DNA from: Biscogniauxia marginata
Taxonomy: Eukaryota > Ascomycota > Sordariomycetes > Xylariales > Xylariaceae
Assembly: GCA_022695795.1 (NCBI GenBank)
Contig: MU404090.1
Location: 1 to 64,000 of the forward strand
Reading direction: 5' to 3'
Length of the DNA: 64,000 nt
Part shown: one piece after another, positions 21,842 through 33,154 of the stretch
How positions within the stretch are numbered: the stretch's first letter is position 1
Layout of the letters: the number at the start of each line of letters is the position of its first letter
Made by a program: the position numbers and the translations under genes
Notes under the pieces: model-generated
What the model was told of the DNA's origin: nothing
Database searches by the model: none
What the model saw: the letters and a program-made list of their open reading frames with translations, nothing else

Positions 21842-23451
21842 AATAGATAGAATGTGGTGGTGGGGGAGGGGGGTTGGGGGGGATGCAAAAATGCACGGCA
21901 AAGTGGTGTTTTTTTGTATCCGATAAACTCTCCCGTTTTCGTGTGTGTATAGAATTACCTATCTATTTGAGATATATACCTACGTATACATGCGCATTTG
22001 GGCTTTTTTTTTTTTGTGGTGACATCATACCTAGGTATAAATGGAAAAAAGGGGGAAAGGAGCCACATGAGTGGGTGAACTTCAGTCTTGGGACAAACCA
22101 TACAAGTGACGAAGGAGGGAACTTTGAAGCAGATTCAGGTCGGGGAACCAAAACAAACAGAACAAAGACCCCCCCTCCCCCTTCAAATTGAAATATCTCG
22201 GGGACGATGAGTGAAGAGAGGCATGATGAGCAAGAGTAGCTTGCGAACTGCCTTGATTCTATCTACCTGGACATTTGAAAAGTCTAGACGTTCGCGACCG
22301 TGGTTTCTTCTCTCTTCCTTTTCTTCTTCTTTTTTTTTTTACGACAATGACGTAGAGTTACCGAGGATCCAGTCATCTTGAGGGGGCGTTGGGGGACATC
22401 GTCGTCACCTTATGCTACAGTAGAACTTTCGCGAGAGGAGGGGTTGATTTATGAAGGGCCTGCTAGGTGATATTTGACTTAGGTAACCTAACCTGTAATT
22501 TTGTATAAGAACCTGCAATGTATGTATGTATTTACGAAGTGAGCTTGTCGGCGGTGGAAGGCATGAAAGACGGGACAGTCAGGAGTATGTATATAGGTCG
22601 GTTGGGTGTGTACCTGATATTCTGACATCGGTCTCGCTACCGGTTGCCATCATCAAAGATCATGAATATAGCGGCAGTTCATCTCGTGCTATAAATCGCC
22701 CGGCTTGGAATTGATGTCTTTCTTTTTCCCATTTCATAGACATCTCAGCCACAGCTATCATAGCACCTTTTATCCGGCGATATATTTTCGGCACAAGCGA
22801 GCTGAGGTCCTGATGTCCTAACGTTCGTCACTCCTTGAAGCCCTCTTTTCTCTCTGTCACGGCTGTGCGGTAACACGGGTGCGTATTAAAAGAAAAATGC
22901 ACATCATATTCCTTATTCCAATATCCCGTACCATAGATGATGGTCCGGGTCGATCTCTGAGAGGTCGACATCGCGCATGTAAAACCACATGCTCGTAAAT
23001 GGCAGGTGTGCGACACCGTTAAAGGCAATGCGCCTTAGCGCTCCCTGGCTTGTATCTCATTATCAGCACACGATGTAGCGCCATGAGGATGAAGGTGATG
23101 ATCATGATGGCGAGAGAGGGTTGGGGCGTGGTGTTGGCTGGCGATAGTGGTGGCGCTGAATTATGGATCTCCGGATTGGGTATTTTCTTAACCCGAACTG
23201 GTCGAGCTCTCAGCATAGTAGATCCCTTCCACCAAGACTGACTTCTTCCAGCATCTTCTTCCTCCAATACCCAGCGGGAACATTAACCCCCGGAGCCAAA
23301 TAGTCCGTGTGGACCGGGGCTCTTGTGTCGCCGTTTATCATGACACTAGATTACATTATGCTCTCGATACGATCTAACCGGATAATCCAGCCAGACATTT
23401 AAGTCGCAAAGCTATGTAGATACGATGGTGTTCAAATATGTGCTGGTAGGA
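21842..23451. other. Convergent intergenic region
   Basis: Lies between the 3' ends of the transporter and the F-box gene. It has a G-run cluster at 21862-21882 just after the transporter stop and a T homopolymer near 22005-22014. A possible small two-exon minus-strand gene at 23019-23341 is treated as a separate feature. Nothing else is supported. Confidence 0.6.
23019..23341 (-). CDS. Possible small membrane protein, splicing unresolved
   Basis: Speculative. A 43-codon frame starts at ATG 23341 and stops at 23210; its translation (MINGDTRAPVHTDYLAPGVN, then VPAGYWRKKMLEE) looks protein-like. Overlapping it in another frame is a minus-strand segment ending at 23019 that encodes a hydrophobic helix (LAIMIITFILMALHRVLIM) and a basic tail. 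One intron could join them into a protein of about 80 residues. For example, GTCAGT after KKMLEE could pair with an AG near 23190, or G|GTGGAA at 23232 with CAG ending at 23156. None of these pairs is strongly canonical. I do not recognise the protein. It may be chance. Confidence 0.25.
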
Positions 23452-24846
23452 CTAGGGACGGCGTTCATAGGATATAGAAAGGAGCTGTACTGACAATGAT
23501 CGTGTATTTGGGATGTTTGCACCCCCGTGGTGGCCATTCACCTCGCTTTCCCAATCAGGATCGTTCTCGCCTTCGACGTGTTTAGCAAACACACCCTCGC
23601 GCTCGACCTTCCAACCCTTGATGCCACTACTCTCAAGTAACTGTACGGCCAAGTCCCAGGATTCCCTGTCTGCGGCATCGCCGCTCTCGAACACACGCAG
23701 TGTGGCCCAGTTCCCCGGGGGGGTTGGCATGAAAGTCATCTCGCGCATCAGGAAGCTATACGATGTATTCCGCTCCATCCACAGATCGGCTGGGTCTATA
23801 TGCTTCATCGCATCTTCATCTTCGAGGATCTTGTTTCCCGCCTTGGGGGTGAGCTGCACAAAAAGACGCTCGACTTTTGGTAGGTTTTGCAAGAGCGTCT
23901 CAAAGTGAGAGGATAGGGGAAAGATGGCGATGTAGTTGAAATCAACCACAGAAGGGGGGATGAGGGGGGCATCATTTGGATGATCTTCACAACCGAGAAG
24001 AGCACCGAGCATTGAAGGTGGCCTCCGCAGGAAGAACTCGTACATCCGATAGACCCGGGTAGATGATCCTTCGTTCAGAAGCACCGAGGTCCAGGGACGA
24101 ACGGTGAAGAGCGGACAGGCCGGTGGCTTTTTGGTTCGGGATGTGCGCCGAGAAGTGGAAGGAAGACGGCCCGAAGAGGTAGTTGTCACGGCCCCTGACT
24201 GCGAAGCGCCTAGAACATCGGTTTCCGGAGACCGAAGACCCCATGCTGCCGATTCAGTCGCTCTCACGGTTTCGTCCGGCGAAATCTTACCGTTAGCACC
24301 ACGGCTAGCCCGGGCGAGAGAAAGGATATGGTAAGGGATGTCAAACGACCAGGCATCGACGAGAAATAGCATGCGAGATAGCAAAGCGGCTAGAGTGGTG
24401 GGACGCGCAATGATGGTGAACCTCAAAGGATCTATCACTGAGAATATCTGGTCCCAGAGCCATTCCAGGTCGGCGGTGCGGATCTTTGGAGTAACCAGGT
24501 ATGCGTCAGCCTCAGTTTCGAAGAAGTTCACAAGTAAGGTGAACGAGATGACGCTGTGGTCAAGTCGGTTGTCTTCTAGAAACCGAAGCAGAGGGATCGG
24601 GTTCAAGGTGAATGCACTCAAAGAAAAGACCTTGGGTCTCCACAGGACATGGCGGAATAGGATGGGAAGGACAAGAGTTCGCCATGACTTGCTCACGAGC
24701 GAGACGGTCTTCAGCGGACAGGAAGACTCAGAGTCAACGTCCAACATCTCATCGCCCGGCTGGTCGTGGAGGCGCATCTCGGACGGGGCCGGCTCGTCGA
24801 GGAATTTGAAGATATGCAGCACGATCTCGGGAGGTATCTGATCCAT
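23452..24846 (-). CDS. F-box domain protein
   Basis: Likely substrate-recognition subunit of an SCF (Skp1-cullin-F-box) ubiquitin ligase; substrate unknown. A single exon of 464 residues from ATG 24846. The N-terminus MDQIPPEIVLHIFKFLDEP is a classic F-box start, completed after a 25-residue acidic insertion by LKTVSLVSKSWRTLVLPILF. The rest lacks clear WD40 or leucine-rich repeats; it has hydrophobic leucine-containing helices separated by a Ser/Thr-rich linker (about residues 195-240), the usual pattern of fungal F-box proteins with divergent C-terminal domains. VERLFVQLTP and VFESGDAADRESWDLAVQLL occur in the C-terminal half. Convergent with the EamA transporter, divergent from the MetE-like gene. 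Confidence 0.85.
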   Translation of the reverse strand: MDQIPPEIVLHIFKFLDEPAPSEMRLHDQPGDEMLDVDSESSCPLKTVSLVSKSWRTLVLPILFRHVLWRPKVFSLSAFTLNPIPLLRFLEDNRLDHSVISFTLLVNFFETEADAYLVTPKIRTADLEWLWDQIFSVIDPLRFTIIARPTTLAALLSRMLFLVDAWSFDIPYHILSLARASRGANGKISPDETVRATESAAWGLRSPETDVLGASQSGAVTTTSSGRLPSTSRRTSRTKKPPACPLFTVRPWTSVLLNEGSSTRVYRMYEFFLRRPPSMLGALLGCEDHPNDAPLIPPSVVDFNYIAIFPLSSHFETLLQNLPKVERLFVQLTPKAGNKILEDEDAMKHIDPADLWMERNTSYSFLMREMTFMPTPPGNWATLRVFESGDAADRESWDLAVQLLESSGIKGWKVEREGVFAKHVEGENDPDWESEVNGHHGGANIPNTRSLSVQLLSISYERRP

Positions 24847-26772
24847 TGCTGCGGACCTAGTTGTCGTCCAACTCTGTCTCTAAGTATTTGTTCGGTGCTT
24901 CGAGCCGCCGGCCGAGAAGTCGAAGGGCAAAAGACAGAGGGCAATAGGAGATACGATCTCAGAGGGAGGTTTATTTGTCCTTCTTTTTTTTCTTTGTTAT
25001 CTGGCCTGGCTACGGAGTTCACTGCTCTCGGGGAATCAATTTGTGTAATGTAAGACTCGTTTCAGTGAGGTATCTGAAAGGATATACGAGATAGAGATTC
25101 AATGCATGCAGTAGGTAGCAGGCAGTAGTTTAGGCTAGGTAGTTAGAGGTTTGGTGGATGGATGTCGGGCAATCGGGGGTTCGGCTGCAGCTGGATCTAT
25201 CCATAATTACATAAACTATGGGGAACTTATCTAAGCGGGGCTCGGGCTGAGGGTTCCAAGTGATGTAATCTGCATGAATAAATATCCCCAGCGAATCGTT
25301 CTCGGGCTAGTCACCCCATCAATATAATTACTTAGCTAATTCTTATAAACCTCAGTACCCGTCTCTCTAGAATGGTCGGCGGAAACTTAACCCTATACAC
25401 TTCAGTGATCTGCATGTTTTCATCGCTTTTGTGTAAATCCCGGTTACCAATAATAAAAATAAATCCAAGTTGGGAGAGAAAAACAAAGAGGATAACTGAT
25501 AATTAGACGATGCCGACGATACTTGTACTACATTACCTCTCACTCTATCAAAGAGAATGCTGTTATTTCTACCAGGTTGCTGAGGCCGTGAAACTACCCA
25601 AGCCGCATATGCGTTAATTTATACATTATATTCAGGTTAAGTAAGTAAGCATCGTAGCCGTATGTTGCATTGACCTAGGAGTTTCTTAAATACTTTCACG
25701 TTCCCTCCTCTCATCGCTTACTCTATCGTTGTTGACCTTCATCGAGTACCTACCTATAGTAACCTGTACGTAGCTTTCTTATGTTCGTAGCGCGACTCGG
25801 CAAGTGGGAGGCGCTATGTTTCGGTTCCTGGGAGCATATCAATACGTTACATCGCATTGACTTCCAACTCCCACTCTCGCGTCATACTGCTAAAAGAAAT
25901 ACCTAAATCGTGTTCTCTCCATGTTCCATAGTCTCTGCCCTCCCCTCCCCTCCCCTGGTTCCGGACTTTCCAGTACGACTAATAATAACAAGAGAGAGCT
26001 GCCAGCCCAGGCAGTGGACGGCCGTGCTAACCTACCTGCCTACCAGCCCAGCCTGCTAGATTGCCGGGCGGGCCCTCGCGATTATCGACAAAGCGATATG
26101 GCCCACGCCGAGTGGCCCGATCGTCAGCCTAGTCTGCGTCTTGTCTAAGAGTCAGCATTGACAAAGGCGGGGCAAGCAGGGGTCGTTGGATGCCGGAAAG
26201 GCAGTTGAGTGGCATCATGTGTGTCGTCGAGAGATCGTTATGGCAGTACGGCGTAATTGTGCAAGCGCCTCTCCTTGGCGCGCCGTGACGAAACCGCCGT
26301 TTAGAGTCGCATTTCTAGACAAGCTTATTACACTGCCGCTCGTCCAAGAGCCCGCGTGCCGCCTTCCAAGTCCCTAGCGCCGATGGGGTGTCGCTCACGA
26401 TGCCTTTCGGCTCTCTACTGGCCTTCGACCCCGAGTTTCTCTCCACATTCGACCAACGAACAATTTGAATAAGGAAGGATAGTAAGGGGAAGAGACCGGG
26501 GAAAAAGAGGAGAAGGACGAGGGGGTTACCTCGCTCCTCCTTTTTTATATTTACTGCCACTTACTGCCCTTCTACCGTTTGCCTCCTTGGCCGGTTTATG
26601 TAATTAACCTACCTGCCTATACTTACCTCCTCCCCCCCTAGTAGTGAATTTAAATCTAATTCTATATAAACTGCCTGCCTCTGTGCTCTCCCCGATTCTC
26701 CGCGCTAGCTAGCCACCCTACTACCTCTTCCCGGGCTTAAAGCAACTACCTAGACGCCACATTGAAATCACC
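24847..26772. other. Divergent intergenic region, 1.9 kb
   Basis: Between the F-box gene and the MetE-like gene. No open frame has convincing coding character. TAGGTAG words lie near 25110-25145 and a CCCTCCCCTCCCCTCCCC pyrimidine tract near 25938-25956. The bases just before 26773 are CT-rich, a common feature of fungal leaders. Both promoters presumably lie here. Confidence 0.6.
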
Positions 26773-28312
26773 ATGGCTGGCAACAAGCAACGACCACCTT
26801 TCCGTGCCGAGCACCTGGGCTCACTCCTGCGCCCCAAAGAATTGACCGAGAAGCGTATTAAGCTTGACGCGGCAAAGGCCGTCGACATTGCCAAAGATAA
26901 TGAGCTCAAGGCTATCGAGGATAATGCCATCAACGAGATCGTCAAGGTGCAGCTCGACCTCGGCTTCCATGCCATCAACGATGGAGAGTACCGCCGGCAT
27001 CAGTTCTGGGGCACCTTCTTTCCCAATCTCGAAGGATTTGAGGAGATCATGAACCCCGATTGGGAGATGTTCCGGGCGTATGTCCCGGACACTGCTGCGT
27101 TCAGTGAGCCTCCTCCATCCTCCATCACGACCCTATACTATAAGCTAACTCATAGCCACTAGCCGAGTCGGGCCACAAACCGGGCGAGACGATCGTTTGT
27201 ACCGGGAAGATCAAGCACGTCGGGAGCTCATACCTATCTGATTGGAACTATATGAAGAATCTCGTTCCTGCAGACCGGGTCAAGGAGTTGAAGCTGACAT
27301 TGGCTGCCCCCGAGTGGTAAGTTATATCGTAATAAGCCGATGTATCCCGTCTCAGTCCCCTCTTTCCAAGTATTGCCCTTCCCCTTCTCCCTTTTCCGGT
27401 GTCAAGGCCTATAAAACTTCCGCGGGTTGTGAGAAGAGTCTGCGACCAGGTGCCTATCTAGATCTCCAAACTTGCTTAGGCTAACGTATGCCCTAGGTAT
27501 CACTTGCGATATAAGAAAGGCAGGGCATATCCCAAAGAGGTGTATGCTAACGATGACGAATACTTCGGAGATATCGCCTCGGCATACCGTACAGAGCTAA
27601 AAATTCTGTACGATAATGGCTGCCGAAATGTCACGATTGACGATCCGAATCTGGCATGTAAGTCACGCCCACGGTATTTCACGCTCGTGATATCAGGGGC
27701 GGAAACATAATAAAAGGCAAACATGGCTGATGGTGATTTTTAACGGCAGACTTTTGCGCTGAGAAGATGATCGCGGGCTTCAAGGAGGACGGCGAAGACC
27801 CCGAAGCGCTGCTAGACGCATACGTGAAACTGTACAACGACTGCGTCACATCGCGCCCCTCGGATATGCACCTCGGCATCCACCTCTGCCGCGGAAACTT
27901 CGCCTACAGCAAGCACTTCTCGGAGGGAGGATATGACAGAATCGCGACGAAACTTTTCAATGAGATCAATGCCGACACGTATTTCCTGGAATACGACACG
28001 GAGCGCGCGGGCACCTTTGAGCCCCTAAAGGTGCTCCCGACGCACAAGAACGTGGTGCTCGGCGTCATCACGAGCAAGTTCCCCGAGCTGGAGAACATCG
28101 ACGAGATGCGAGCACGTGTCTTTGAGGCCGCCGACATCATTGCCCAGGGGGCGGGACAGACGCGCGAAGAGGCGCTCAAGAGAATCGGAGTCAGCCCGCA
28201 GTGCGGTTTCGCCAGTCACCACCTGGGTAACTCGGTGACGAGGGATGACATGATTGCAAAGTTGAAGCTCGTCCGGGAGCTCGCAGACTCGATCTGGCCT
28301 GGAGAGCCATAG
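26773..28312 (+). CDS. Short cobalamin-independent methionine synthase-like protein
   Basis: Resembles the C-terminal catalytic half of MetE (UROD/MetE-like TIM barrel), a Zn-dependent methyl transfer to a thiol. Proteins of this short type are common in fungi and their acceptor is often unproven. Four exons, 26773-27103, 27163-27316, 27497-27657 and 27750-28312, give 402 residues; introns are 59, 180 and 92 bp. FRAEHLGSLLRP at the N-terminus and INDGEYRRHQFW are family motifs. Probable Zn ligands are His260 and Cys262 (GIHLCRGNF) and Cys367 (SPQCGFAS). The junctions restore continuous family sequence (APEW/YHLRY, DPNLA/YFCAEK). It lacks the N-terminal folate-binding duplicate of full MetE, so it is unlikely to be the main methionine synthase. 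It stands alone. Confidence 0.88.
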
Positions 28313-29298
28313 ACACGCACCGAAGCACACGTCCGTAGGAGACGAGGCTGGGATTACTGAGCGAACGAGACAAAGGAAAGATGGAAAACCCGGCATACCT
28401 CTGACTTACATATATAGGTAGGTAGGTAGGCAATAGCTTGCATATATAGGTAGTTAACCACGGAATCCGACTTCGGTGCATTTTCCTTTACTCGCTTCGT
28501 CGTCGTATCAATTAATCAGCAAGCATGCAATATACATTGATAACACTATAGACTGATGTAGAGCAATATGATAAGTAAGCCTCCTTACATCGAGGCCGTC
28601 GGTGTCACTGCAGGTAATAGGTATGGTACGGTACTTGAAGGGATCAAGTCCGGATCGGAATTTCGCTGCAGTTCAGGTAGGAATGTAGTGCCTATCTACC
28701 TAGGTATTTTGCCATCTTACTCACCTACTATAGGTGTTGGTAGGTTGATATGATATATATAGTAAATATAATTGGTAAACTCTGGTGGGGGAGGGGGGCG
28801 GGTATAGGGGGGTAGGGGGGTAGGGGGGAAGAGAGGGGCCCTTTACCGTGGGGTTTCCCTGCTATCCATGCCTTATCGAATTATAGGGTATGACATGTTG
28901 AATACATACAACCCCATAGGCTAGGTGGTCCCTTGTATGGGTGGCAGTACCTAGTGGCATTACCAACAGACAAGCACAGCCAGCCAGCGCATTTGAATTC
29001 TGAAATCTAGTGCATCTTCGACGGGTCAGCCCCTATTCGCTCACTTCCATGCTCTACTCGTCTCACCAGGGAGTGCGTGCCTTGGCAAATGGGCTGCGCT
29101 GTCTGGTTCCTGGCACGGCGGACCAATCAATGACAGGACAAATCTTCAATGCCCAACTCTGCCTCCCTCCCCACTGACACGACATCGACGACACCGACTT
29201 CCAGTTGTTTTTCCACTTCCTCATCATACCTCCTGATCCGAAACCTAAAATATTCCGCACTATACCTCAGAAATACACCTACACGCCGAGACAAAACC
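28313..29298. other. Intergenic region with G-rich tract
   Basis: No gene is supported. GGTAGGTAGGTAGG words lie near 28415-28431. A strong G-run cluster lies at 28786-28828. The open frame from 29149 upstream of the phosphoesterase ATG is in frame with it but is more likely 5' leader. Confidence 0.6.
28786..28828. repeat. G-quadruplex-type tract with three TAGGGGGG copies
   Basis: At least five runs of three or more G within 43 bases, ending in three perfect tandem TAGGGGGG units (28805-28812, 28813-28820, 28821-28828). This exceeds the usual four-run quadruplex rule. It lies between the MetE-like 3' end and the phosphoesterase 5' end. Confidence 0.85.
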
Positions 29299-31731
29299 AT
29301 GCCTGAGAAAAAGTCAAAGCCCCCTCCCGACGAGTCTATCACCTACAGCTCGGGAGCTCACGAGGGGCCTCCCGACCTGAGGTTTCTCCACTACAACGAT
29401 GTCTACCATGTTGACTCGTCGTCAAGCGAGCCCGTTGGTGGTGCCGCGAGGTTCATGTCGCTCGTCAACCACTACCGAGAGGGTGATGAGTTTAAGGGCC
29501 AGCCCGGGCTGCTCACTTTCTTCTCCGGAGATGCCTTCAACCCTAGTCTGGAAAGCTCTATAACAAAGGGTATGTACGTCAAATGACGCAGTGGTGTAGT
29601 AGAGATAGGGCCTTGGCGTAAACGGATATGCCATGCTACCTTACCTTATGATGAAAGGCGACAACTATTCCTTGCTTTGCCCTTCCCGCTACCCCCTCTA
29701 GATAACGCTTTACACCGATTCGTAGCATACGACCCAAAGAACCGCTTACTGATGGATTGCCTAAATGAGTAGGTGATCACATGGTTCCCTTGTTGAACAA
29801 CATCGGGACAGACGCAGCCGCGCTAGGAGTACGTATCACGAAGGCGACCTCGTACGAGTACATCCCCCCTTCCTACTATTGCTCACAGCTTTGCTAGAAC
29901 CATGACCTAGACTTTGGCGTTCGAAAGTTTAGGCATCTCTCGTCGAAATGCAAATTCCCCTGGCTCATCGCGAACGTGCTGGACCCGGCACTGGGAGACT
30001 CTGTCCCGATTGGCAACTGCAAGAAGACTCATATGATCACCTCGTCTAATGGCATCAAGATCGGCCTGATAGGTCTCGGCGAGCGCGAGTGGCTTGCGAC
30101 GATCAACTCGCTTCCGCCGGATCTTATCTACAGGTCGGCTAGTGAGACGGCGAGAGAGCTCGTCCCCCAGCTGCGCGCCGAAGGGGCTGAAATCGTTATT
30201 GCGATAACGCACATGCGAGAGCCGAACGATAACAAGCTGGCTGAACAAACGGACGGCATCATCGATATCATCTTGGGAGGCCACGACCACTACTACAATC
30301 ACAGCATCATCAAGGGCACCCACGTCCTACGCTCAGGTACTGACTTCAAGCAGCTGAGTTATCTCGAAGCCAGAAGACGACCAGACGACTCGGGCAGGTG
30401 GGATATCGACGTCACGCGTCGCGACGTGACATCCGTCATTCCGCAAGACGAGCCTACCGTCAAGCTAGTCGAGAAGCTGACCGCAAGTCTCAAGTCAACC
30501 CTCCAAAAGCCGATTGGCTTTACCGCTGCCCCCTTAGATGCCAGGTTTAGAACGGTCCGGTTGAAGGAGAGCAACATTGCCAACTGGGTGTGTGACATCA
30601 TGCGCCATTACTACTCTGGCGATTGTAGCTTGATGGCGTCAGGTACGGTCCGTGGAGACCAGATTTACCCGCCGGGTCCTGTGCTGTTGAAGGACATCAT
30701 GAATTGTTTCCCATTTGAGGATCCCGTGGTCGTGATCAAGGTCACAGGCCAAGCCATCTGGGATGCTTTAGAAAATGGTCTATCCCTATACCCGGCGCTC
30801 GAGGTTAGGGGTTTTTTCTCATTTTTTTTTCTTTCTCTCTCTTCGATTTCTACCTTTCATTTAAAATGAGTTCGGATGTATAGTTCTTGAACGATGCGAT
30901 CCCCCATCCACCCCACCCGGCTACCTGGCTATTCTCTACTTCGATTATCTGCGTCGTTCTAAAAAGCCCACTATAGGAGAACGGTGTTGCTAACACTTAA
31001 ACGCGGGTTAGGGTCGATTCCCCCAAGTTTCCAACATCAAATTTGAATTCGACGGCAGCAAGCCCACGGGCTCGCGTATAGTATCTGCCTCAGTTGGCGG
31101 TGAGCCGATCGACTTCGCCAGGAAATACACCCTCGTAACAAGAGGATATATGGCCCGAGGCAAAGACGGTTACGACAGCCTCTTGATAGAGGCGGAAGGA
31201 GGACAAGCAGAAGAGATCGTGTCAGAAGAGAATGGCATCCTGATCTCCATGATGCTACGCCAGTATTTCATGTCGCTTCGAGTGATGGGTCAATGGAAAT
31301 ACTGGGGGAAGAACATCGGACGGCATTGGGACCAAGTGGCCAACAAGGTCGGCGTCGACCATACCCAATACAATCCCACGCCGGGCCCGCCTCCAGCGAC
31401 TCCCACAACGCGAACGAACCTCCCCGGGTGGGACAACTGGACGCCAGAAAAGATCCGGCAACGGAGGGCAAGCGCCATGCCAATCGACGAGTCGGACAGC
31501 GAAGATGAGGAAGAGGCTAGCCAGGAGAGCGAGGATGCGCAAGAGATAGAAACGATCGACAAGGAAATGCAGATCATGCAGAGGGTCTTTACCAAGTGGG
31601 CACGCCTTGCCGGTGTCGAGTGTCAAGTAGCAGATGAACTCAAGGCGGGAGATTTCGAGGTCGATTGGACCAAGGCCATTGCTCCTCGGGTTGAAGGTCG
31701 CATCGTCTGCGTCGGTGGAGAGCACAAATGA
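29299..31731 (+). CDS. 5'-nucleotidase / UshA-type metallophosphoesterase
   Basis: Two-metal phosphoesterase that hydrolyses nucleotide-type phosphate esters; exact substrate unknown. No signal peptide, so probably cytosolic. Exons 29299-29569, 29773-29828, 29898-30803 and 31012-31731 give 650 residues; introns are 203, 69 and 208 bp. Metal-site motifs appear in order: FLHYNDVYHVD (Asp34, His37), FFSGDAFNPS (Asp78), LGNHDLDFG (Asn110, His111, made only by the second splice), ITHM (His214) and LGGHDHYY (His238, His240). The C-terminal nucleotidase domain follows (SNIANWVCDIMRHYYSGDC, YPPGPVLLKDIMNCFPFEDP, WDALENGLSLYPALEGRFPQ), then an acidic insert (DESDSEDEEEASQESED). The start at 29299 is the first ATG giving a compact family-like N-terminus; an in-frame extension to 29149 is open. 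Every junction preserves the frame. Confidence 0.92.
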
Positions 31732-32244
31732 GACAAGCATACGAATCCCGAGACCAGCGTCACGATTCACGACTACAAAACAGGATGATTTGATACATCG
31801 ATAGAGGTAGAAAAAAAAGGAGAGACTAAGCTTGAAAAGTATCTAGCAATTCTAAGTTGTTAAAGCAACGTGTTTGAGGTCAATACTCATATAGGAGGGA
31901 TTTATTCAAGAACCTAGCTCCGGGTGGGTAGGTAAATTCTAGAGGAATCCTTCGAGCTGTATATATATGGGATATATGCATACATACAGGAGAGCCGAAG
32001 ATCATGTGACTAAAACATCGTTTAATGCTTAATCACAATTATCCACTTTTTCGTGCTCAAGCGCACGGAAGCATTTCAAGCAATCCATCATCGCCAAATT
32101 TCCGCCACCACGAACACTAGACACTTCCCGACCTCACCACCGAGCCGGCAATCTGACAATCCGACCATCGACAGGTCTAACGGTATAAAGAGGAAGTACA
32201 AGAGAAGGGGGTAAGGAGAAGAAGGGAAACAAAAGATCGCAAAG
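31732..32244. other. Short intergenic region
   Basis: About 510 bases between the phosphoesterase stop and the eS24 start. It has a TATATATATGGG stretch near 31960-31973, but no coding region or RNA gene I can support. The eS24 promoter is presumably here. Confidence 0.6.
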
Positions 32245-32714
32245 ATGGCCGACTCGGACGCATCCGTCACCATACGGGCTCGCAAGTTCATTCGCAACCC
32301 GCTCCTGGGCCGAAAGCAAATGGTCGTCGATATCCTGCACCCAGGTCACGCCAATATATCCAAGGAACAGCTCCGCGAGAAGCTGTGCACCCTGTTCAAG
32401 GCTCAGAAGGACCAGATTAGCGTCTTCGGTCTGCGAACCCACTATGGCGGCGGCAAGACCACCGGCTTCTCCCTCGTCTACGACTCTCCCGAGGCTATGA
32501 AGAAGTTCGAGCCGCGATACAGACTCTGCCGTGTCGGCTTGGCCACGCGGCCAGAGAAAGCCTCGAGACAGCAGCGTACGTTGTCGCGAATACCTGGGAT
32601 TTCGAACACGGTGCTGACAGGACTTCCAATGCAGGCAAGCAACGCAAGAACCGACAGAAGACCCTGCGGGGTACAGCCAAAGTCAGGGGTGCCAAGGCGA
32701 AGAAGGAGAAGTAG
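32245..32714 (+). CDS. 40S ribosomal protein S24 (eS24)
   Basis: Structural protein of the small ribosomal subunit in the cytoplasm. Two exons, 32245-32575 and 32635-32714, with a 59-bp intron (GTACGT...GCAG), give 136 residues, the normal family length. [51 protein letters not shown] and [19 protein letters not shown] are nearly invariant eS24 segments. The splice restores [20 protein letters not shown] and the basic tail RGAKAKKEK, which cannot be read without it. Unusually among fungal ribosomal genes, I see no intron close to the ATG; the only coding intron is near the 3' end. Confidence 0.97.
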
Positions 32715-33154
32715 ACGACGGGACAAGAAACATTTTCTCAGGATTTGTGACTCTGTTACGGGGTGGGTTCGGCTCAGGCAATGGTTATGGCTTAGGTTGG
32801 CTTTGTCTCTGCTCCGGCCCTGTGCTATGTATACGCGCAGACATTCCGGTCACTTTGGGTTGCGGCGTTACGGGACGGATTTGATGATTTTCCTCAACGA
32901 TAGCATGAGACGATGGAGTTATTACGGCATTTATAGTTCTCTACGGGCGTTCATTATAATGGCATGTGATATTTGCTGACCGATGCCAGCTCTTCTGTCC
33001 ATCAGTGCTTGATATATATATTCGATTATTCTGTGCGCTGTCGCCATTTGTCTCATGCCCTGGTAGCGGCTTAATCTTCGCATTTCTTTTATACAAAGTA
33101 TCATAGGTATCCAGAACCTCCAACCCCAGAACGCCATTCGCTAAGAGGTATGCT
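32715..33154. other. Convergent intergenic region
   Basis: About 440 bases between the 3' ends of eS24 and the small secreted protein gene; presumably both 3' untranslated regions. No coding frame is supported. Confidence 0.6.

Noticed and set aside
20699..21901. 400-codon minus-strand open frame opposite the EamA transporter
   Set aside because: It lies antisense to a well-supported membrane protein with very GC-rich third positions, which removes stops from the opposite strand. The translation is dominated by Gly, Ala, Arg, Asp and His with no fold-like pattern. The same holds for 21076-21819 minus and 21331-21786 plus.
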